A DNA stretch of 46,730 nucleotides from DAOUAM01 sp034433305 (lineage in GTDB: Bacteria > Chloroflexota > Dehalococcoidia > Lucifugimonadales > DAOUAM01). The position numbers and the translations under genes were made by a program. Below the pieces are notes generated by a model. The model did not search any database and was not told where the DNA came from. It saw only the letters and a list, made by a program, of their open reading frames with translations. The stretch's first letter is position 1, and each line of letters begins with the position of its first letter. This document shows positions 24,975-33,574 of the stretch, piece after piece. The DNA is taken from NCBI GenBank assembly GCA_034433305.1, contig DAOUAM010000003.1:1-46730 (forward strand), in the 5' to 3' direction.

Positions 24975-26003
24975 TCAGGCGCCCAGGGCAACGACGCGGA
25001 CGCGGTGGTTCTCGCTGTCGGCGATGTAGAGGTTGCCACGGCTGTCTATCTCCACGCCGTGGGGACGGGCCAGCCCGGCAGCCGTGGCCTCGCCGCCGTC
25101 GCCCTCGGGGCCGCGATGGCCGCCGGCCACAGTGGTGAGGACACCAGTGGCGGCGTCTATCCGCCGGATGGCGTGGTCCTCGGTGTCCACAACAAAGAGG
25201 TTGCCCCGCCGGTCGCAGCGGACGCCCTTGGGCCGGTCGAAGACGCCCCGGATGGCCGGGCCGCCGTCGCCGGCGTAGCCACGCCCGCCGGTGCCGGCAA
25301 AGGTGGCGATGGTGCCGTTGGAGTCCACCACGCGGATGGTGCTCCCCTCGCGCTCGCAGATGTAGGTGTTGCCCCGGCCGTCCACGCAGACGGCGCGTGC
25401 GCCCAGTATGGCTGCCTTCATGGCAGGCCCGCCGTCGCCGGTGTGGGCCTTCTCGCCCGTGCCAGCAAAGGTGGTGATGACGCCCGTCTTGATGTCCAGC
25501 CGCCGGATGCGCTGGTCCTGCACGTCGGCGATGAGCAGGCCGCCCCTGCCGTCCAGGCAGCAGTCGTTAGGCTCCCGGAGCTGCGCCCTGTGGCCGGGGC
25601 CGCCGTCGCCGCGATAGCCCACGGTGCCATCGCCGGCGACGGTGGTGATGGTGCCTGTGGCGGCGTCTATCTTGCGCACCGCCGGGTGGAAGCGCTGGAC
25701 AATGTACACATCGCCGCTGGCGTCCACCTGGATGGCGTAGACCTCGTCCAGCCGCGCCTCGGTGGCTGGGCCGCCGTCGCCCGAGTAGCCGCGCTGGCCG
25801 GTGCCGGCGAAGGTGGTCACCATGCCAGAGAGCAGGTCCACCCGGCGCACGCGGAAGTTGAAGCAGTCGGCAACGTACAGGTGGCGCTCCTGGGGGTCCA
25901 GCGCCACGTGGAAGGGCTGGTCGAAGCGCGCATCTACCGCCGGGCCGCCGTCGCCGTCGGCCCCCCGCTGCCCTGTGCCCGCCACGGTGTGTATGGTCGG
26001 CAT
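24975..26003 (-). CDS. NHL-repeat beta-propeller protein
   Basis: A 342-aa protein made of six NHL-type repeats of about 55 residues, each containing 'AGTGxxGxxGDGGPA', a 'PxxVxxDxxGNLYxAD' strand pair and 'RVRRVD'. The six GDGG turns suggest a six-bladed propeller. No signal peptide is evident from ATG 26003, which has GGAGGT just upstream; the in-frame extension to 26045 also lacks one. NHL propellers bind proteins or ligands and some act as hydrolases or lyases; no active site is claimed. It lies downstream of the SBP56 gene on the same strand, separated by 85 bp with a hairpin. Confidence 0.82.
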   Translation of the reverse strand: MPTIHTVAGTGQRGADGDGGPAVDARFDQPFHVALDPQERHLYVADCFNFRVRRVDLLSGMVTTFAGTGQRGYSGDGGPATEARLDEVYAIQVDASGDVYIVQRFHPAVRKIDAATGTITTVAGDGTVGYRGDGGPGHRAQLREPNDCCLDGRGGLLIADVQDQRIRRLDIKTGVITTFAGTGEKAHTGDGGPAMKAAILGARAVCVDGRGNTYICEREGSTIRVVDSNGTIATFAGTGGRGYAGDGGPAIRGVFDRPKGVRCDRRGNLFVVDTEDHAIRRIDAATGVLTTVAGGHRGPEGDGGEATAAGLARPHGVEIDSRGNLYIADSENHRVRVVALGA

Positions 26004-26035
26004 GGGTACCTCCATAGTGGGATGGGCCTTCACAG

Positions 26036-26065
26036 CGAGGGCCACGGGCTGGCCCGTGGCCCTCG
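26036..26065 (-). terminator. intercistronic hairpin between the SBP56 and NHL genes
   Basis: A perfect 13-bp stem, 26036-26048 with 26053-26065 (CGAGGGCCACGGG/CCCGTGGCCCTCG), and a 4-nt loop. There is no T-run, so it may attenuate or stabilise rather than fully terminate. Confidence 0.4.
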
Positions 26066-26088
26066 TCAGTTACCCCCTACCCTGCCCT

Positions 26089-27492
26089 CTAGGAGAAGAT
26101 CTCCGTGGTGCAGTCGCCGCCGGGGATGTGCATCTCGTGGGCGCGGGCCGGGTAGAAGTCCACGAAGAAGCTGGGGTCCAGCTCCATGCCGCCGCTGGGG
26201 TTGACGTTGATCTTGACCATCCAGGAGCGGTGGCCCGGGTAGAACTGGTTGTCCCAGCTACTCAGAAGCGAGATGGAGGCGTAGAGCCTGCGGCCGTCCA
26301 TGCTGAGCTGGAGCATGTTGGGGCCGCCGTTAAGCTCGCGGCCAGCGTGGGTGACCTTGTGGCGCACGCCCGGCAGTATGACCTGGCCCGTCAGCCTCGG
26401 ATGAGAGCGGTCGGTGATGTCGTACTGGCGGATGTCGCCGTGGAGCCAGTTGGCGAAGTAGAGGAACCGGTCGTCCATGGAGATGAGCTGGTCGGTGATG
26501 AGGCTGGGCACCGGGAAAGGCCAGCCCGGCAGCTCCACCGGCGGCACCTCGATGGCCTTCTCCACCTTCCAGCTACCGTCCTGTTTGAAGAAGTGCCAGA
26601 CAGTGCTGGAGAGGGCGGCGGCCACGTAGCCCTCCTCGGCGTCGGGGTTGTGGAGCCAGCGCACCTCCAGGGGGATCAGGCCCGTCTCGCCCAGGTCTAT
26701 CTTCTGGATGCGCTCGTGCTTCTCCAGGTCCCAGAAATGGATGGCGCGGCCATACCTGCCGGCCGAGACGTCCTCCAGCTTGAAGCCGCCCTTGAAGGCG
26801 TTGGGCACGCCGAACTCGCTGGAGACCATGACGTTCTTGCGCGGCTGGTACCAGAAGTCGTAGTTGATGAACTGGTCGCCGTTCTTCTGCTCCCAGCGGC
26901 CCAGGACGTGGAAGTCTTTGGCGTCCAGCACCAGGAAGCCGCCGGGCAGCTCCTCGCGGGCGTCGCCCAGCATGCTGATGGTGACGATGTCGCCGGGCAT
27001 GCAGTGGACGGTATGGGGCCAGGTGAGGTTGGTCCTGGAGATGACCTCCTGCGGCTCGATGACTTTGGCGATGCCGGGCCGGCGGGGGTCTGTGCCCACG
27101 TCCACGATGTATATGCGGGAGGAGCCGAAGCCGGGTATGACCAGGTACTTGCGCTCCAGCGTGGTGGTGTGGCAGGCTGAGCTGCACACCTGCCAGCCGA
27201 AGTGGTGCAGCTCGTCTCCCTTATAGGGCATGGGCATGCGGTGGATGATCTTGCTGTAGGTGTCCGACTCCGGGTTGACATCCACCACGGCCAGGAAGTC
27301 AGGCTCGTCCACGCCCGTACCCGTATGGAGGCCGGCAACGTACATGAACTCTTCCGGCTTGGCCTTCATAGCCTCGGCGGGCGAGGCGTAGAAGCCGGGC
27401 CGTGGGGCCGTCTCGGTCTGCCGGGCGCGGCGCGTCCGGCGGGAACGCGTCTGCGTTTGTGGCTGCTCGTGCTCGGTGTGGCAGTGTGGCAT
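26089..27492 (-). CDS. selenium-binding protein 56 family (methanethiol oxidase-like)
   Basis: A 467-aa cytosolic SBP56-family protein. Bacterial and human members oxidise methanethiol to formaldehyde, H2S and H2O2. Family blocks are present: 'HHFGWQVCSSACH' (Cys103 and Cys107), 'YLVIPGFGSSRIYIVDVGTD', 'WPHTVHCMPGDIVTISMLGD', 'SSEFGVPNAFKGGF', 'YFANWLHGDIRQYDI' and 'GPNMLQLSMDGRRLYASISL'. No in-frame TGA is present, so it is not a selenoprotein. The start at ATG 27492 has AAGGAG 8 nt upstream and a TATAAT promoter behind it; the open frame upstream is not conserved. The 25-residue polar tail 'RSRRTRRARQTE' near the N-terminus is unusually basic. Confidence 0.9.
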   Translation of the reverse strand: MPHCHTEHEQPQTQTRSRRTRRARQTETAPRPGFYASPAEAMKAKPEEFMYVAGLHTGTGVDEPDFLAVVDVNPESDTYSKIIHRMPMPYKGDELHHFGWQVCSSACHTTTLERKYLVIPGFGSSRIYIVDVGTDPRRPGIAKVIEPQEVISRTNLTWPHTVHCMPGDIVTISMLGDAREELPGGFLVLDAKDFHVLGRWEQKNGDQFINYDFWYQPRKNVMVSSEFGVPNAFKGGFKLEDVSAGRYGRAIHFWDLEKHERIQKIDLGETGLIPLEVRWLHNPDAEEGYVAAALSSTVWHFFKQDGSWKVEKAIEVPPVELPGWPFPVPSLITDQLISMDDRFLYFANWLHGDIRQYDITDRSHPRLTGQVILPGVRHKVTHAGRELNGGPNMLQLSMDGRRLYASISLLSSWDNQFYPGHRSWMVKINVNPSGGMELDPSFFVDFYPARAHEMHIPGGDCTTEIFS

Positions 27493-27535
27493 GGCCCTTC
27501 TCCTTACTGGTACATACGCACCAATGGGATACGCA

Positions 27536-27541
27536 ATTATA
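27536..27541 (-). promoter_or_regulatory. extended -10 promoter of the SBP56 gene
   Basis: The minus strand reads TGGTATAAT (hexamer 27541-27536), a consensus extended -10, in an AT-rich patch. No good -35 is visible at 17 bp. The start near 27529 would give a 37-nt leader that includes the AAGGAG Shine-Dalgarno. Confidence 0.6.
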
Positions 27542-27670
27542 CCAGGTTTTGAATTTATAGAAGGCATAAAGAGTGCCGACGTCTGAAGGTCGCACCCGTC
27601 AGCCCTGGCGCTATGCGTCCATGCCGCAGCCCTGCGGAGCAATTCGGCCTGTGGCCTGTCAGACCGGTCC

Positions 27671-27809
27671 TGTATAGTAACGCCGTATTTCGTAGGGGCA
27701 ACCCTTGTGGTTGCCCAGGCCCTGGGCCTGTCCTGGGCCAGCCGAAGGAGGAGGCCCAAGGGTTGCCCCTACGAATTTATGGCACCATCATAGCGACTGG
27801 CATTATACC
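27671..27809. repeat. family B MITE-like palindromic repeat, copy 2
   Basis: A perfect 18-bp inverted repeat, 27689-27706 with 27758-27775 (TTCGTAGGGGCAACCCTT and complement), encloses a 51-nt insert containing further palindromic pieces. The flanks 'agtaacgccgtat' and 'tatggcaccatcatagcgac' match copy 1. Its right end overlaps the last codons and the TAA of the GNAT gene (27803-27805). Confidence 0.8.
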
Positions 27810-28285
27810 AGCGGCATTTCCAGCTCGATCATGTCGCGGAGGGGGATGCCGTCCAGGCCCACCAGCGGGACAGCAGGCTTGATGCGCCGGACCTGGTCCA
27901 TGGCGTTGCGGTATAGGGCCACCAGCAGGAACCCGCGCTTCTGGTAGAAGCGCAGGGCGTTCAGGTTGTCGTTGGTCGTCACCAGCCAGAGCCGCCGGCA
28001 CCCTTGCTGCACGGCTACACGCCTGGCCGCCTCCATCAGCGCCGTGCCGATGCCCGCCCCCGGGCGCAGGCTGGCCAGCGTCACGACCTCGCACCGGTCC
28101 CCCGCGATGTGGTAGTTCAGCAGGCCAACGCGAACGCCATCCTGCACGGCGACGAAGCCCGGGAGACTCTCCGGAGCGTATCTCCCGCTGGGGGTGACTA
28201 TGGGGATGCCTCCCAGGAGCTCGGTCACTATCTGCCGGAGCCAGTCCCTGTCCTCTGGCGTCACGGGCCGAATGGTAAATCCCAT
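27803..28285 (-). CDS. GNAT-family N-acetyltransferase
   Basis: A 160-aa cytosolic acetyl-CoA-dependent acetyltransferase. It begins 'MGFTIRPVTPEDRDWLRQIV', and motif A reads 'LRPGAGIGTALMEAARRVAV' with the pyrophosphate loop R-P-G-A-G-I-G. Motif B includes 'LWLVTTNDNLNALRFYQKRG', where the Tyr is the usual general acid. ATG 28285 is chosen because the domain starts there and AGAGGT lies upstream; an upstream ATG at 28321 adds 12 residues. The last two codons and the stop lie inside a family B repeat, so the original C-terminus may have been replaced. It lies 133 bp downstream of the TPP enzyme gene on the same strand, across an 11-bp hairpin (28361-28391). Confidence 0.85.
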   Translation of the reverse strand: MGFTIRPVTPEDRDWLRQIVTELLGGIPIVTPSGRYAPESLPGFVAVQDGVRVGLLNYHIAGDRCEVVTLASLRPGAGIGTALMEAARRVAVQQGCRRLWLVTTNDNLNALRFYQKRGFLLVALYRNAMDQVRRIKPAVPLVGLDGIPLRDMIELEMPLV

Positions 28286-28360
28286 GGGCAAGACCTCTTG
28301 CGTTGCCTTTTCGTGGCCCAACGAGGCCGCCAGGCCAGGAGGCGGCTTCCGCTCGAAAGG

Positions 28361-28391
28361 GCAGGGCCAGGCCCTTGCAGCCTGGCCCTGC
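28361..28391 (-). terminator. hairpin after the TPP enzyme gene
   Basis: GCAGGGCCAGG (28361-28371) and CCTGGCCCTGC (28381-28391) form a perfect 11-bp stem with a 9-nt loop, 27 nt after the stop on the minus strand. It lacks a T-run. Confidence 0.4.
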
Positions 28392-28417
28392 GTTGGGCGC
28401 TGTCAGCCAGCGTCCCC

Positions 28418-30061
28418 TTACTCCATCCTGGCGCCGCCCCAGGCGCGGGAGACGGCGGCGGCCGTCGGCTCCACGATGACGTTGATGACGGCTGGCCTGC
28501 CGCTGTTGAAGGCCCGCTCCAGGGCAGGCTTGATCTGGTTGGGGTCCTCCACGCGCTCGCCGTAGGCGCCCAGGGACTCGGCCATCTTGTCGAAGGCGGT
28601 GAAGCCCAGCTCGCGGCCAGGCTTGCGGCGGTTGGGCGTCCGGGCCGTCCAGCCGGCGTTGTTGCTGACCACCGTGACCACCGGCAGGTTGAAGCGCACG
28701 CAGGTGTCCACCTCCATGGCGTTCATGCCCATGGAGCCGTCGCCGTGCAGCACCAGCACCTGCTTGTCGGGCTTGGCCACCTTGGCGCCGATGCCGTAGG
28801 GCAGCCCGACGCCCATGGTGCCGGTGACGCCGGAGTTGAGGCGATGGCCGGGCACGAAGGTGGGTATGGACTGGCGGCCAAAGTGCAGGATCTCGTTGCC
28901 GTCCACCACCAGGATGGCGTCCCTGTCCAGGAACTCCCGGACCTCCTTGCACAGACGCAGCGGGTGGATGGGCACCTGGTCGGAGTTGAGGAGGGGCGCG
29001 ATTTCGGCGGCGCGGCGGTCGTTATCGTCTCGCAGATGGGCGATCCACGGGGACTCCAGGGCGCCGGCGAACCTGTGGGCCTGGGCCTCGGCCTCGGCCA
29101 CCATCTGGGCCATGACGGCCCTGGCATCGCCCACGATGCCCAGGGTAACGCTGCGGTTGTGGCCGATCTCCGAAGGCTCGATGTCTATCTGGATGATCTT
29201 GGCGTCCCTGGCGAAGCGCTGGCCGTACTGTATCATCCAGTTGAGGCGCGTGCCTACCACCAGGATGACGTCGGCCTCGCGCATGGCCGTGGTACGGGCG
29301 CCCTGGAAGGAGACGACGTGGTCCTCGGGCACCAGGCCACGGGACATGGGCGTGGTGTAGAAGGGTATCTTGGTGATGTCAACGAAGCGCTCCAGCTCGG
29401 GCGCGGCGCCGGAGAAGAAGGCGCCACCGCCGGCGTAGATGATGGGCCGCTCGGCCTTGGCCAGCATGTCCACGGCCTCCTTGACGGCGCCGGGGTCGGC
29501 GGCGGGCCGGCTGCGCTTCTGGGCGCGGCTGGGCCGGATGGCCTTGTCCTCCTCAAGCTCCTCGTAGAGCACGTCGCCGCCGCAGTCCACGTACACGGGG
29601 CCGGGGCGTCCGCTGGTGGCCTGCCGGATGGCCGTGCTGACAATCTCGGGGTAGCGGGCCGCCCTGGTGGGCCGGTGCCAGTACTTGCACAGGGGCTTGA
29701 TGATGTCTACCTGGTCCACCTCCTGGAAGGCGCCGCGGCCTATCTCGTGGACGGGGCTGGCGCCGCCCAGGATAACCATGGGCGCGCAGTCTATGGAGGC
29801 GGTGTAGACGCCCGTGAGCAGATTCAGTGTGCCCGGGCCGGAGGCTGCGGTGCACACGCCGGGCTTGCCAGTGACCCTGGCGTAGGCGTGGGCCGCGAAG
29901 GCCGCCGCCTGCTCGTGCCGGAAGTCTATGGTCTTGATGCCCAGGTCCTGACAGGACATGACAATGTCGAAGTCAGGGCCGCCCATCAGGTAGAACAGGG
30001 CCTCGACACCCTCCTCCTTCAGCGTCCGCGCGATGAGGTAGCTCCCGTTGACAGTGCCCAT
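28418..30061 (-). CDS. thiamine diphosphate-dependent enzyme, acetolactate synthase/acyl-CoA lyase-like
   Basis: A 547-aa ThDP enzyme of the acetohydroxyacid synthase superfamily. The catalytic Glu50 lies in 'DFRHEQAAAFAAHAYARVTG'. The central domain contains 'IIYAGGGAFFSGAAPELERF' and 'IIQIDIEPSEIGHNRSVTLG'. The ThDP/Mg motif 'GDGSMGMNAMEVDTCVRFNL' begins at 440 and ends with NN at 467-468. It differs strongly from the true ilvB at 34.1 kb and has no small subunit beside it, so a catabolic role (oxalyl-CoA decarboxylase or 2-hydroxyacyl-CoA lyase type) is more likely than valine synthesis. ATG 30061 follows GGAGGAGACAGA. Confidence 0.82.
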   Translation of the reverse strand: MGTVNGSYLIARTLKEEGVEALFYLMGGPDFDIVMSCQDLGIKTIDFRHEQAAAFAAHAYARVTGKPGVCTAASGPGTLNLLTGVYTASIDCAPMVILGGASPVHEIGRGAFQEVDQVDIIKPLCKYWHRPTRAARYPEIVSTAIRQATSGRPGPVYVDCGGDVLYEELEEDKAIRPSRAQKRSRPAADPGAVKEAVDMLAKAERPIIYAGGGAFFSGAAPELERFVDITKIPFYTTPMSRGLVPEDHVVSFQGARTTAMREADVILVVGTRLNWMIQYGQRFARDAKIIQIDIEPSEIGHNRSVTLGIVGDARAVMAQMVAEAEAQAHRFAGALESPWIAHLRDDNDRRAAEIAPLLNSDQVPIHPLRLCKEVREFLDRDAILVVDGNEILHFGRQSIPTFVPGHRLNSGVTGTMGVGLPYGIGAKVAKPDKQVLVLHGDGSMGMNAMEVDTCVRFNLPVVTVVSNNAGWTARTPNRRKPGRELGFTAFDKMAESLGAYGERVEDPNQIKPALERAFNSGRPAVINVIVEPTAAAVSRAWGGARME

Positions 30062-30442
30062 TCTGTCTCCTCCAACCGGTGTGCTGGCCAGGGCCAGTCC
30101 TCAAGCCCCTTTGCCGCTTCCTTATACACAGAGAGCCGATATAACAGGAACGTTGCAAGGCCGGGAAAATTGATGCCAAGAGAGTACCACATACAACCGC
30201 CGTCTGCCAGCCCTCCATCAAATCGGCCCGGGCTGCCAGGGGCGGGCCTCTGGCCCCTTCCTGGCCTTCCCCCACAGGGGGCAGGGACATCCTCGCCCCC
30301 CTTGGGGGAGAGCTAGAGAGAGGGCTGCTTTCCCTTACCACCGGCGCGGCGCCAATGGGCATCACGTCCCCTGCTGAGGGGTAAGACCTGACTTCGGACA
30401 TACCCTCTCAGGAAACACCCTCTTATACACCGGGGGTGAGGT
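30062..30442. repeat. intergenic region with family A copy (30253-30325) and composite tail
   Basis: After the upstream region of the TPP enzyme, positions 30253-30325 are a family A element in the same orientation as those at 312 and 33226. Positions 30330-30425 repeat 390-480 ('ccggcgcggcgccaatgg', 'ggggtaagacctgact'). No gene is seen. The two blocks are adjacent in the same order in both places, so the composite unit of about 175 bp probably moves as one. Confidence 0.7.
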
Positions 30443-31954
30443 CTACCCCGGCCGGAACTCGCGGCGGAAGAGGTAGACGGTGGCGGCGAAGAGGAGGACG
30501 CCTGCGGCCAGCAGCACCACCAGGTCAGTGGGCGCGCGCAGGACGCCCCGCAGCATGACGTCCTGGAGGCTGCGAATGGCGTAGGTGGACGGCAGCAGGT
30601 AGGATATGGCCCGCACAGGCCAGGTGACCCGCTCCAGGCCGACGATGAAGCCGCTGAAGAATATGGCGGCCAGCAGCACCAGCATGGCGAACTGGGCCGC
30701 CTGGTGCTCGGTGGACGAAAGGGTCGCCACCAGGAAGCCGATGCCCAGGGCGCTCAGGACCAGCAGCACCAGCACGGCGGCGAAGTCCAGGTACGTGCCA
30801 ATCAGCGGCACGTCCAGCCAGAGCACCAGCAGCGCCGTCAGCGCCGCCGCCACGATGGCGCACAGCACGCCGTAGGACAGGTAGTTGCCCACCACCACCT
30901 CGGAGGACCGGGCCGGCGACACCCGCAGCAGCTCCATGACACCCAGCAGCCGGACGCGGGCCAGCGATAGAGCGCCCAGGGTTATGGCCAGGTGCTGGAG
31001 CAGCAAGGCCAGCACCGCCGGGGCGTAGAAGGCGACGTAGGTGGGCGCAAAGGGCGCGGCGTTCTCCAGGTCTAGCTGGAAGGGCGCGCTCAGCACCTCC
31101 GCCGGGACAGCGGCGGCCTCGGCCACGGCGCGGTCCAGCTCGTCCAGGTCGGCCTCTACCCGCGCCAGGTCCTGCTCCAGCGTCCCTGGCGGGTCGCCGG
31201 CGGCGCCGAGCCTGGACTCCAGGTTGCTCACGTCCTGGTCCAGCTCGCTGGCGCCACGGGAGACGCGGTCCGCCCGCCGGGAGAGGTCCTCCAGGCCCGG
31301 CGCGAAGAGGGACGCCTCCCGCTGCGCCGACGCCACCTGCGAGGCCGCCTGCGCCAGCGCGTCCGTCACGGCCCGCAGCTCCTGGAGCTGCCGCCGCGCC
31401 GCCTGGGCGTCCCCCCGGGAGGAGCGGATGAGGGCAATATAGCCCCTGGCCTGCTCTATCTGCCTGTCTATCTCGCCCGACGATGCCTGGGCCGACTCCA
31501 CCAGGCCCCTCACGGCCTGCTGGTTCAGGCTGGCTACCTGGTCGTTGAGGTAGGACTGGATGAAGGCGCGGCGGATGGGGTCAATCTCGTTGGTGACCAC
31601 CGTCAACCGGGCGTGCTGGCCGCTGGCGATGGCCTGCCGTGGGTCCCCCGGCAGCACCACCACGGCATCTGCATCGCCCCGGCGCAACTGCTCCCGCGCC
31701 TGGTCGAGGTCTGAGGTCTGGCCGACGATGTCCAGGTGCTCGCCCAGCCGCTGGGGGACATCGCGAGCGCCGCCCTGGGCCGGGACCACCACGATGGTCT
31801 TTGGCCTGGGCTCGAAGGCCGTGACGCCCAGGCCGAAGGCCAGCAGCACCAGGAAGGGGCCTACCACCAGCACCAGTACCAGCACAGGCTGGCGCAGCAG
31901 CTCGGCCAGCCACCTGCCGAAGAAGCTGAAGGTGCGGACCAGGCCCTTAATCAC
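30443..31954 (-). CDS. ABC-2 type transporter permease with long extracytoplasmic coiled coil
   Basis: A 503-aa membrane subunit of an exporter. There is one N-terminal helix ('PVLVLVLVVGPFLVLLAFGL'), a large external domain of roughly residues 50-295 rich in Gln/Ala/Arg heptads ('QAARRQLQELRAVTDALAQA', 'LEQDLARVEADLDELDRAVA'), then five or six helices ending 'LLAAGVLLFAATVYLFRREF'. This is the ABC2_membrane_3 (YhgE/Pip-like) plan. The start is GTG 31954, overlapping the last 8 nt of the ATPase gene (GTGATTAA), so the two are translationally coupled partners. Substrate unknown; family members export drugs, lipids or peptides. Confidence 0.85.
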   Translation of the reverse strand: MIKGLVRTFSFFGRWLAELLRQPVLVLVLVVGPFLVLLAFGLGVTAFEPRPKTIVVVPAQGGARDVPQRLGEHLDIVGQTSDLDQAREQLRRGDADAVVVLPGDPRQAIASGQHARLTVVTNEIDPIRRAFIQSYLNDQVASLNQQAVRGLVESAQASSGEIDRQIEQARGYIALIRSSRGDAQAARRQLQELRAVTDALAQAASQVASAQREASLFAPGLEDLSRRADRVSRGASELDQDVSNLESRLGAAGDPPGTLEQDLARVEADLDELDRAVAEAAAVPAEVLSAPFQLDLENAAPFAPTYVAFYAPAVLALLLQHLAITLGALSLARVRLLGVMELLRVSPARSSEVVVGNYLSYGVLCAIVAAALTALLVLWLDVPLIGTYLDFAAVLVLLVLSALGIGFLVATLSSTEHQAAQFAMLVLLAAIFFSGFIVGLERVTWPVRAISYLLPSTYAIRSLQDVMLRGVLRAPTDLVVLLAAGVLLFAATVYLFRREFRPG

Positions 31955-32927
31955 GGTCGGATACCAGCTTCATGAAGACCTCATCAAAGGAGGGCACGTA
32001 GGGACGGACCGAGTCCACATGGCGGCCCCGGGCCTCCAGCGTCCGCGCCACCTCCAGCGTCGCCGCGCCCACATCGGTGGCCCGCAGGCGCAGCAGCCCT
32101 GGCTCCAGCCACTCCACGTCGCGGACACTCTCCAGCTCCCGAAGAGCCTCGGTGTCATCGGGCGTGAAGCGCCCGGCCCTGACCTCCACCACCGCATCCA
32201 GCAGCGCCCGCTGGCGCAGCTCCCCAGGCGAGCCGACTGCTATCACCCTGCCCCTGTCCAGGATGGCGACCCTGTCGCACAGGGAAGCCTCACCTATATA
32301 CTGGGTAGTCACGATGACGGTCATACCCTGGTCGCGGAGGCCGTGCAGGTACTCCCATATCCTGGAGCGCAGCACGGGGTCCAGGCCGGCCGTCGGCTCG
32401 TCCACGAAGACCAGCTCAGGCCCGTGGATGAGGGCGCAGGCCAACTCCAGCCGGCGCTGCATTCCACCCGACAAGTCGCTGGCCAGCCTTCCCCGGGCGT
32501 CCCACAGCTCCAGGAACTGGAACAGCTCCCGGATGCGCCTGCGCCGCTTGAGCCAGCCCACGCCGTACAGCCCGCCCACGAAGTGGGCGTTCTCCATGGC
32601 CGTGAGCATCGGGTACAGGAAAAAGCCCTGGGGCATGTAGCCAATGCGCTCGCGCTCCCTGGAGGTGAACCGGGTGGGGTCTGTGCCCAGCACGCGCACG
32701 GTGCCGCTGGTGGGCTTCAGCGTCCCGGCCATCAGCCTCACCAGCGTGGTCTTGCCGCAGCCGCTGGGGCCGATGAGTCCGAAGACCTGGCCGCTGTCTA
32801 TGTCCAGGCTGATGCCGTTGATGACGGCCTGGTCGAAGGACTTCCTCAAGCCCCTCAGCTCGATGACGTGTCCTTCCTCGGCGGCCTGCCCTTGTGGCGG
32901 CCCTGCCTGCTGCCTGCTGCGGGCCAT
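31947..32927 (-). CDS. ABC transporter ATP-binding protein
   Basis: A 326-aa cytoplasmic ATPase of the DrrA/CcmA-like exporter group. It has Walker A 'LIGPSGCGKTTLVRLMAG', Q-loop 'GYMPQGFFLYP', signature LSGGM(Q), Walker B 'LVFVDEPTAGLDP' and the H-loop position 'VIVTTQYIGEA', where the usual His is Gln (TTQ). A C-terminal extension of about 80 residues ('LLDAVVEVRAGRFTPDDTEA') is typical of this group. ATG 32927 (GTGAGGTC upstream) is preferred over an upstream frame start at 32981. It pairs with the overlapping permease gene. Replacement of the switch His by Gln would be expected to affect hydrolysis, but occurs in some families. Confidence 0.9.
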   Translation of the reverse strand: MARSRQQAGPPQGQAAEEGHVIELRGLRKSFDQAVINGISLDIDSGQVFGLIGPSGCGKTTLVRLMAGTLKPTSGTVRVLGTDPTRFTSRERERIGYMPQGFFLYPMLTAMENAHFVGGLYGVGWLKRRRRIRELFQFLELWDARGRLASDLSGGMQRRLELACALIHGPELVFVDEPTAGLDPVLRSRIWEYLHGLRDQGMTVIVTTQYIGEASLCDRVAILDRGRVIAVGSPGELRQRALLDAVVEVRAGRFTPDDTEALRELESVRDVEWLEPGLLRLRATDVGAATLEVARTLEARGRHVDSVRPYVPSFDEVFMKLVSDRD

Positions 32928-33500
32928 GACCTCACCCCCACACCCCAATATGCATGCCAGCGCCGCGGCCCTGTAGTCCACACTAGCGCGGCATGGGCAG
33001 GTAGTACATCCCGAGAGGGACTAAAGGGACAAGATTTACCAGACTAGCTTTATCGCGGGGCGCGCCGTTGAAAATTGCGCACCAGGGGTCAAGATTCCAT
33101 ACCCTCACCTCAGTCCTCTCCTGTGTTGGCCAGACACCTCTGTAGCAGGGGTGTACATAGGCCCGTGGAACACCTGGCAGGGCGCAGGCTACACATGGGC
33201 ATTAGGCTGCTGCACAGGTCAGCATGCCCCCTTCCTGACCTTCCCCCACAGGGGGCAGGGACTATTCTCGCCCCCTCTGGGGGAGAGCCAGAGAGGGGGC
33301 TGGCGTCTGGCCCCCTTCCTGGCCTTTCCCCCACAGGGGGCAGGGACCTTATCGCCGCCTTCAAGCAGAGCTGGTCTGAGACCCGCCCCCTGCATACCGC
33401 CGTGCAGAGGCAACTCAAGGGTACCAGAGGAGGACCTTGCAGGAGTCCGAGTGGGAGGCCAGACCTACCAGTCCCCTGGTGCATTCAGGCCGGAAAATTC
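32928..33500. other. intergenic region holding composite repeats, no gene seen
   Basis: Positions 33118-33225 repeat 207-310. Positions 33226-33300 are a full family A element and 33310-33358 a truncated one in the same orientation. Positions 33359-33500 contain no recognised gene. The region separates the minus-strand exporter from the plus-strand ilv promoter. Confidence 0.65.
33226..33300. repeat. family A 75-nt double-hairpin repeat (with truncated neighbour to 33358)
   Basis: It reads GCCCCCTTCCTG, then CTTCCCCCACAGGGGGCAGGG, and CTCGCCCCCTCTGGGGGAG, ending CCAGAGAGGGGGC. This is the reverse complement of the copies inside the ilv/leu operon. Each half folds on itself and the outer ends pair with each other. 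A second, 3'-truncated copy starts at 33310. Confidence 0.8.
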
Positions 33501-33503
33501 CAT

Positions 33504-33533
33504 TTGACACGCGTCCGAGAACTGTGCTAACAT
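33504..33533 (+). promoter_or_regulatory. promoter of the ilv/leu operon
   Basis: Consensus TTGACA (33504-33509), an 18-bp spacer, and TGCTAACAT giving an extended -10 (TAACAT 33528-33533). Transcription would begin near 33540, about 35 nt before T-box Stem I. Confidence 0.75.
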
Positions 33534-33574
33534 TAGCCATTGGTTTTACTGTTAAACCTTTCACAAATGCGCTG

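Noticed and set aside
26089..27492. Selenocysteine in the selenium-binding protein
   Set aside because: No in-frame TGA exists; SBP56 proteins bind selenium without containing Sec.
28004..30316. A 770-codon open frame on the plus strand opposite the GNAT and TPP enzyme genes
   Set aside because: It is antisense to two well-supported genes and its translation is Gly/Ala/His/Val-rich low-quality sequence typical of GC-rich third positions.
30443..31954. The exporter as an antibiotic resistance determinant
   Set aside because: The ABC-2/ATPase architecture is shared by exporters of many substrates; nothing specific to drugs is seen.
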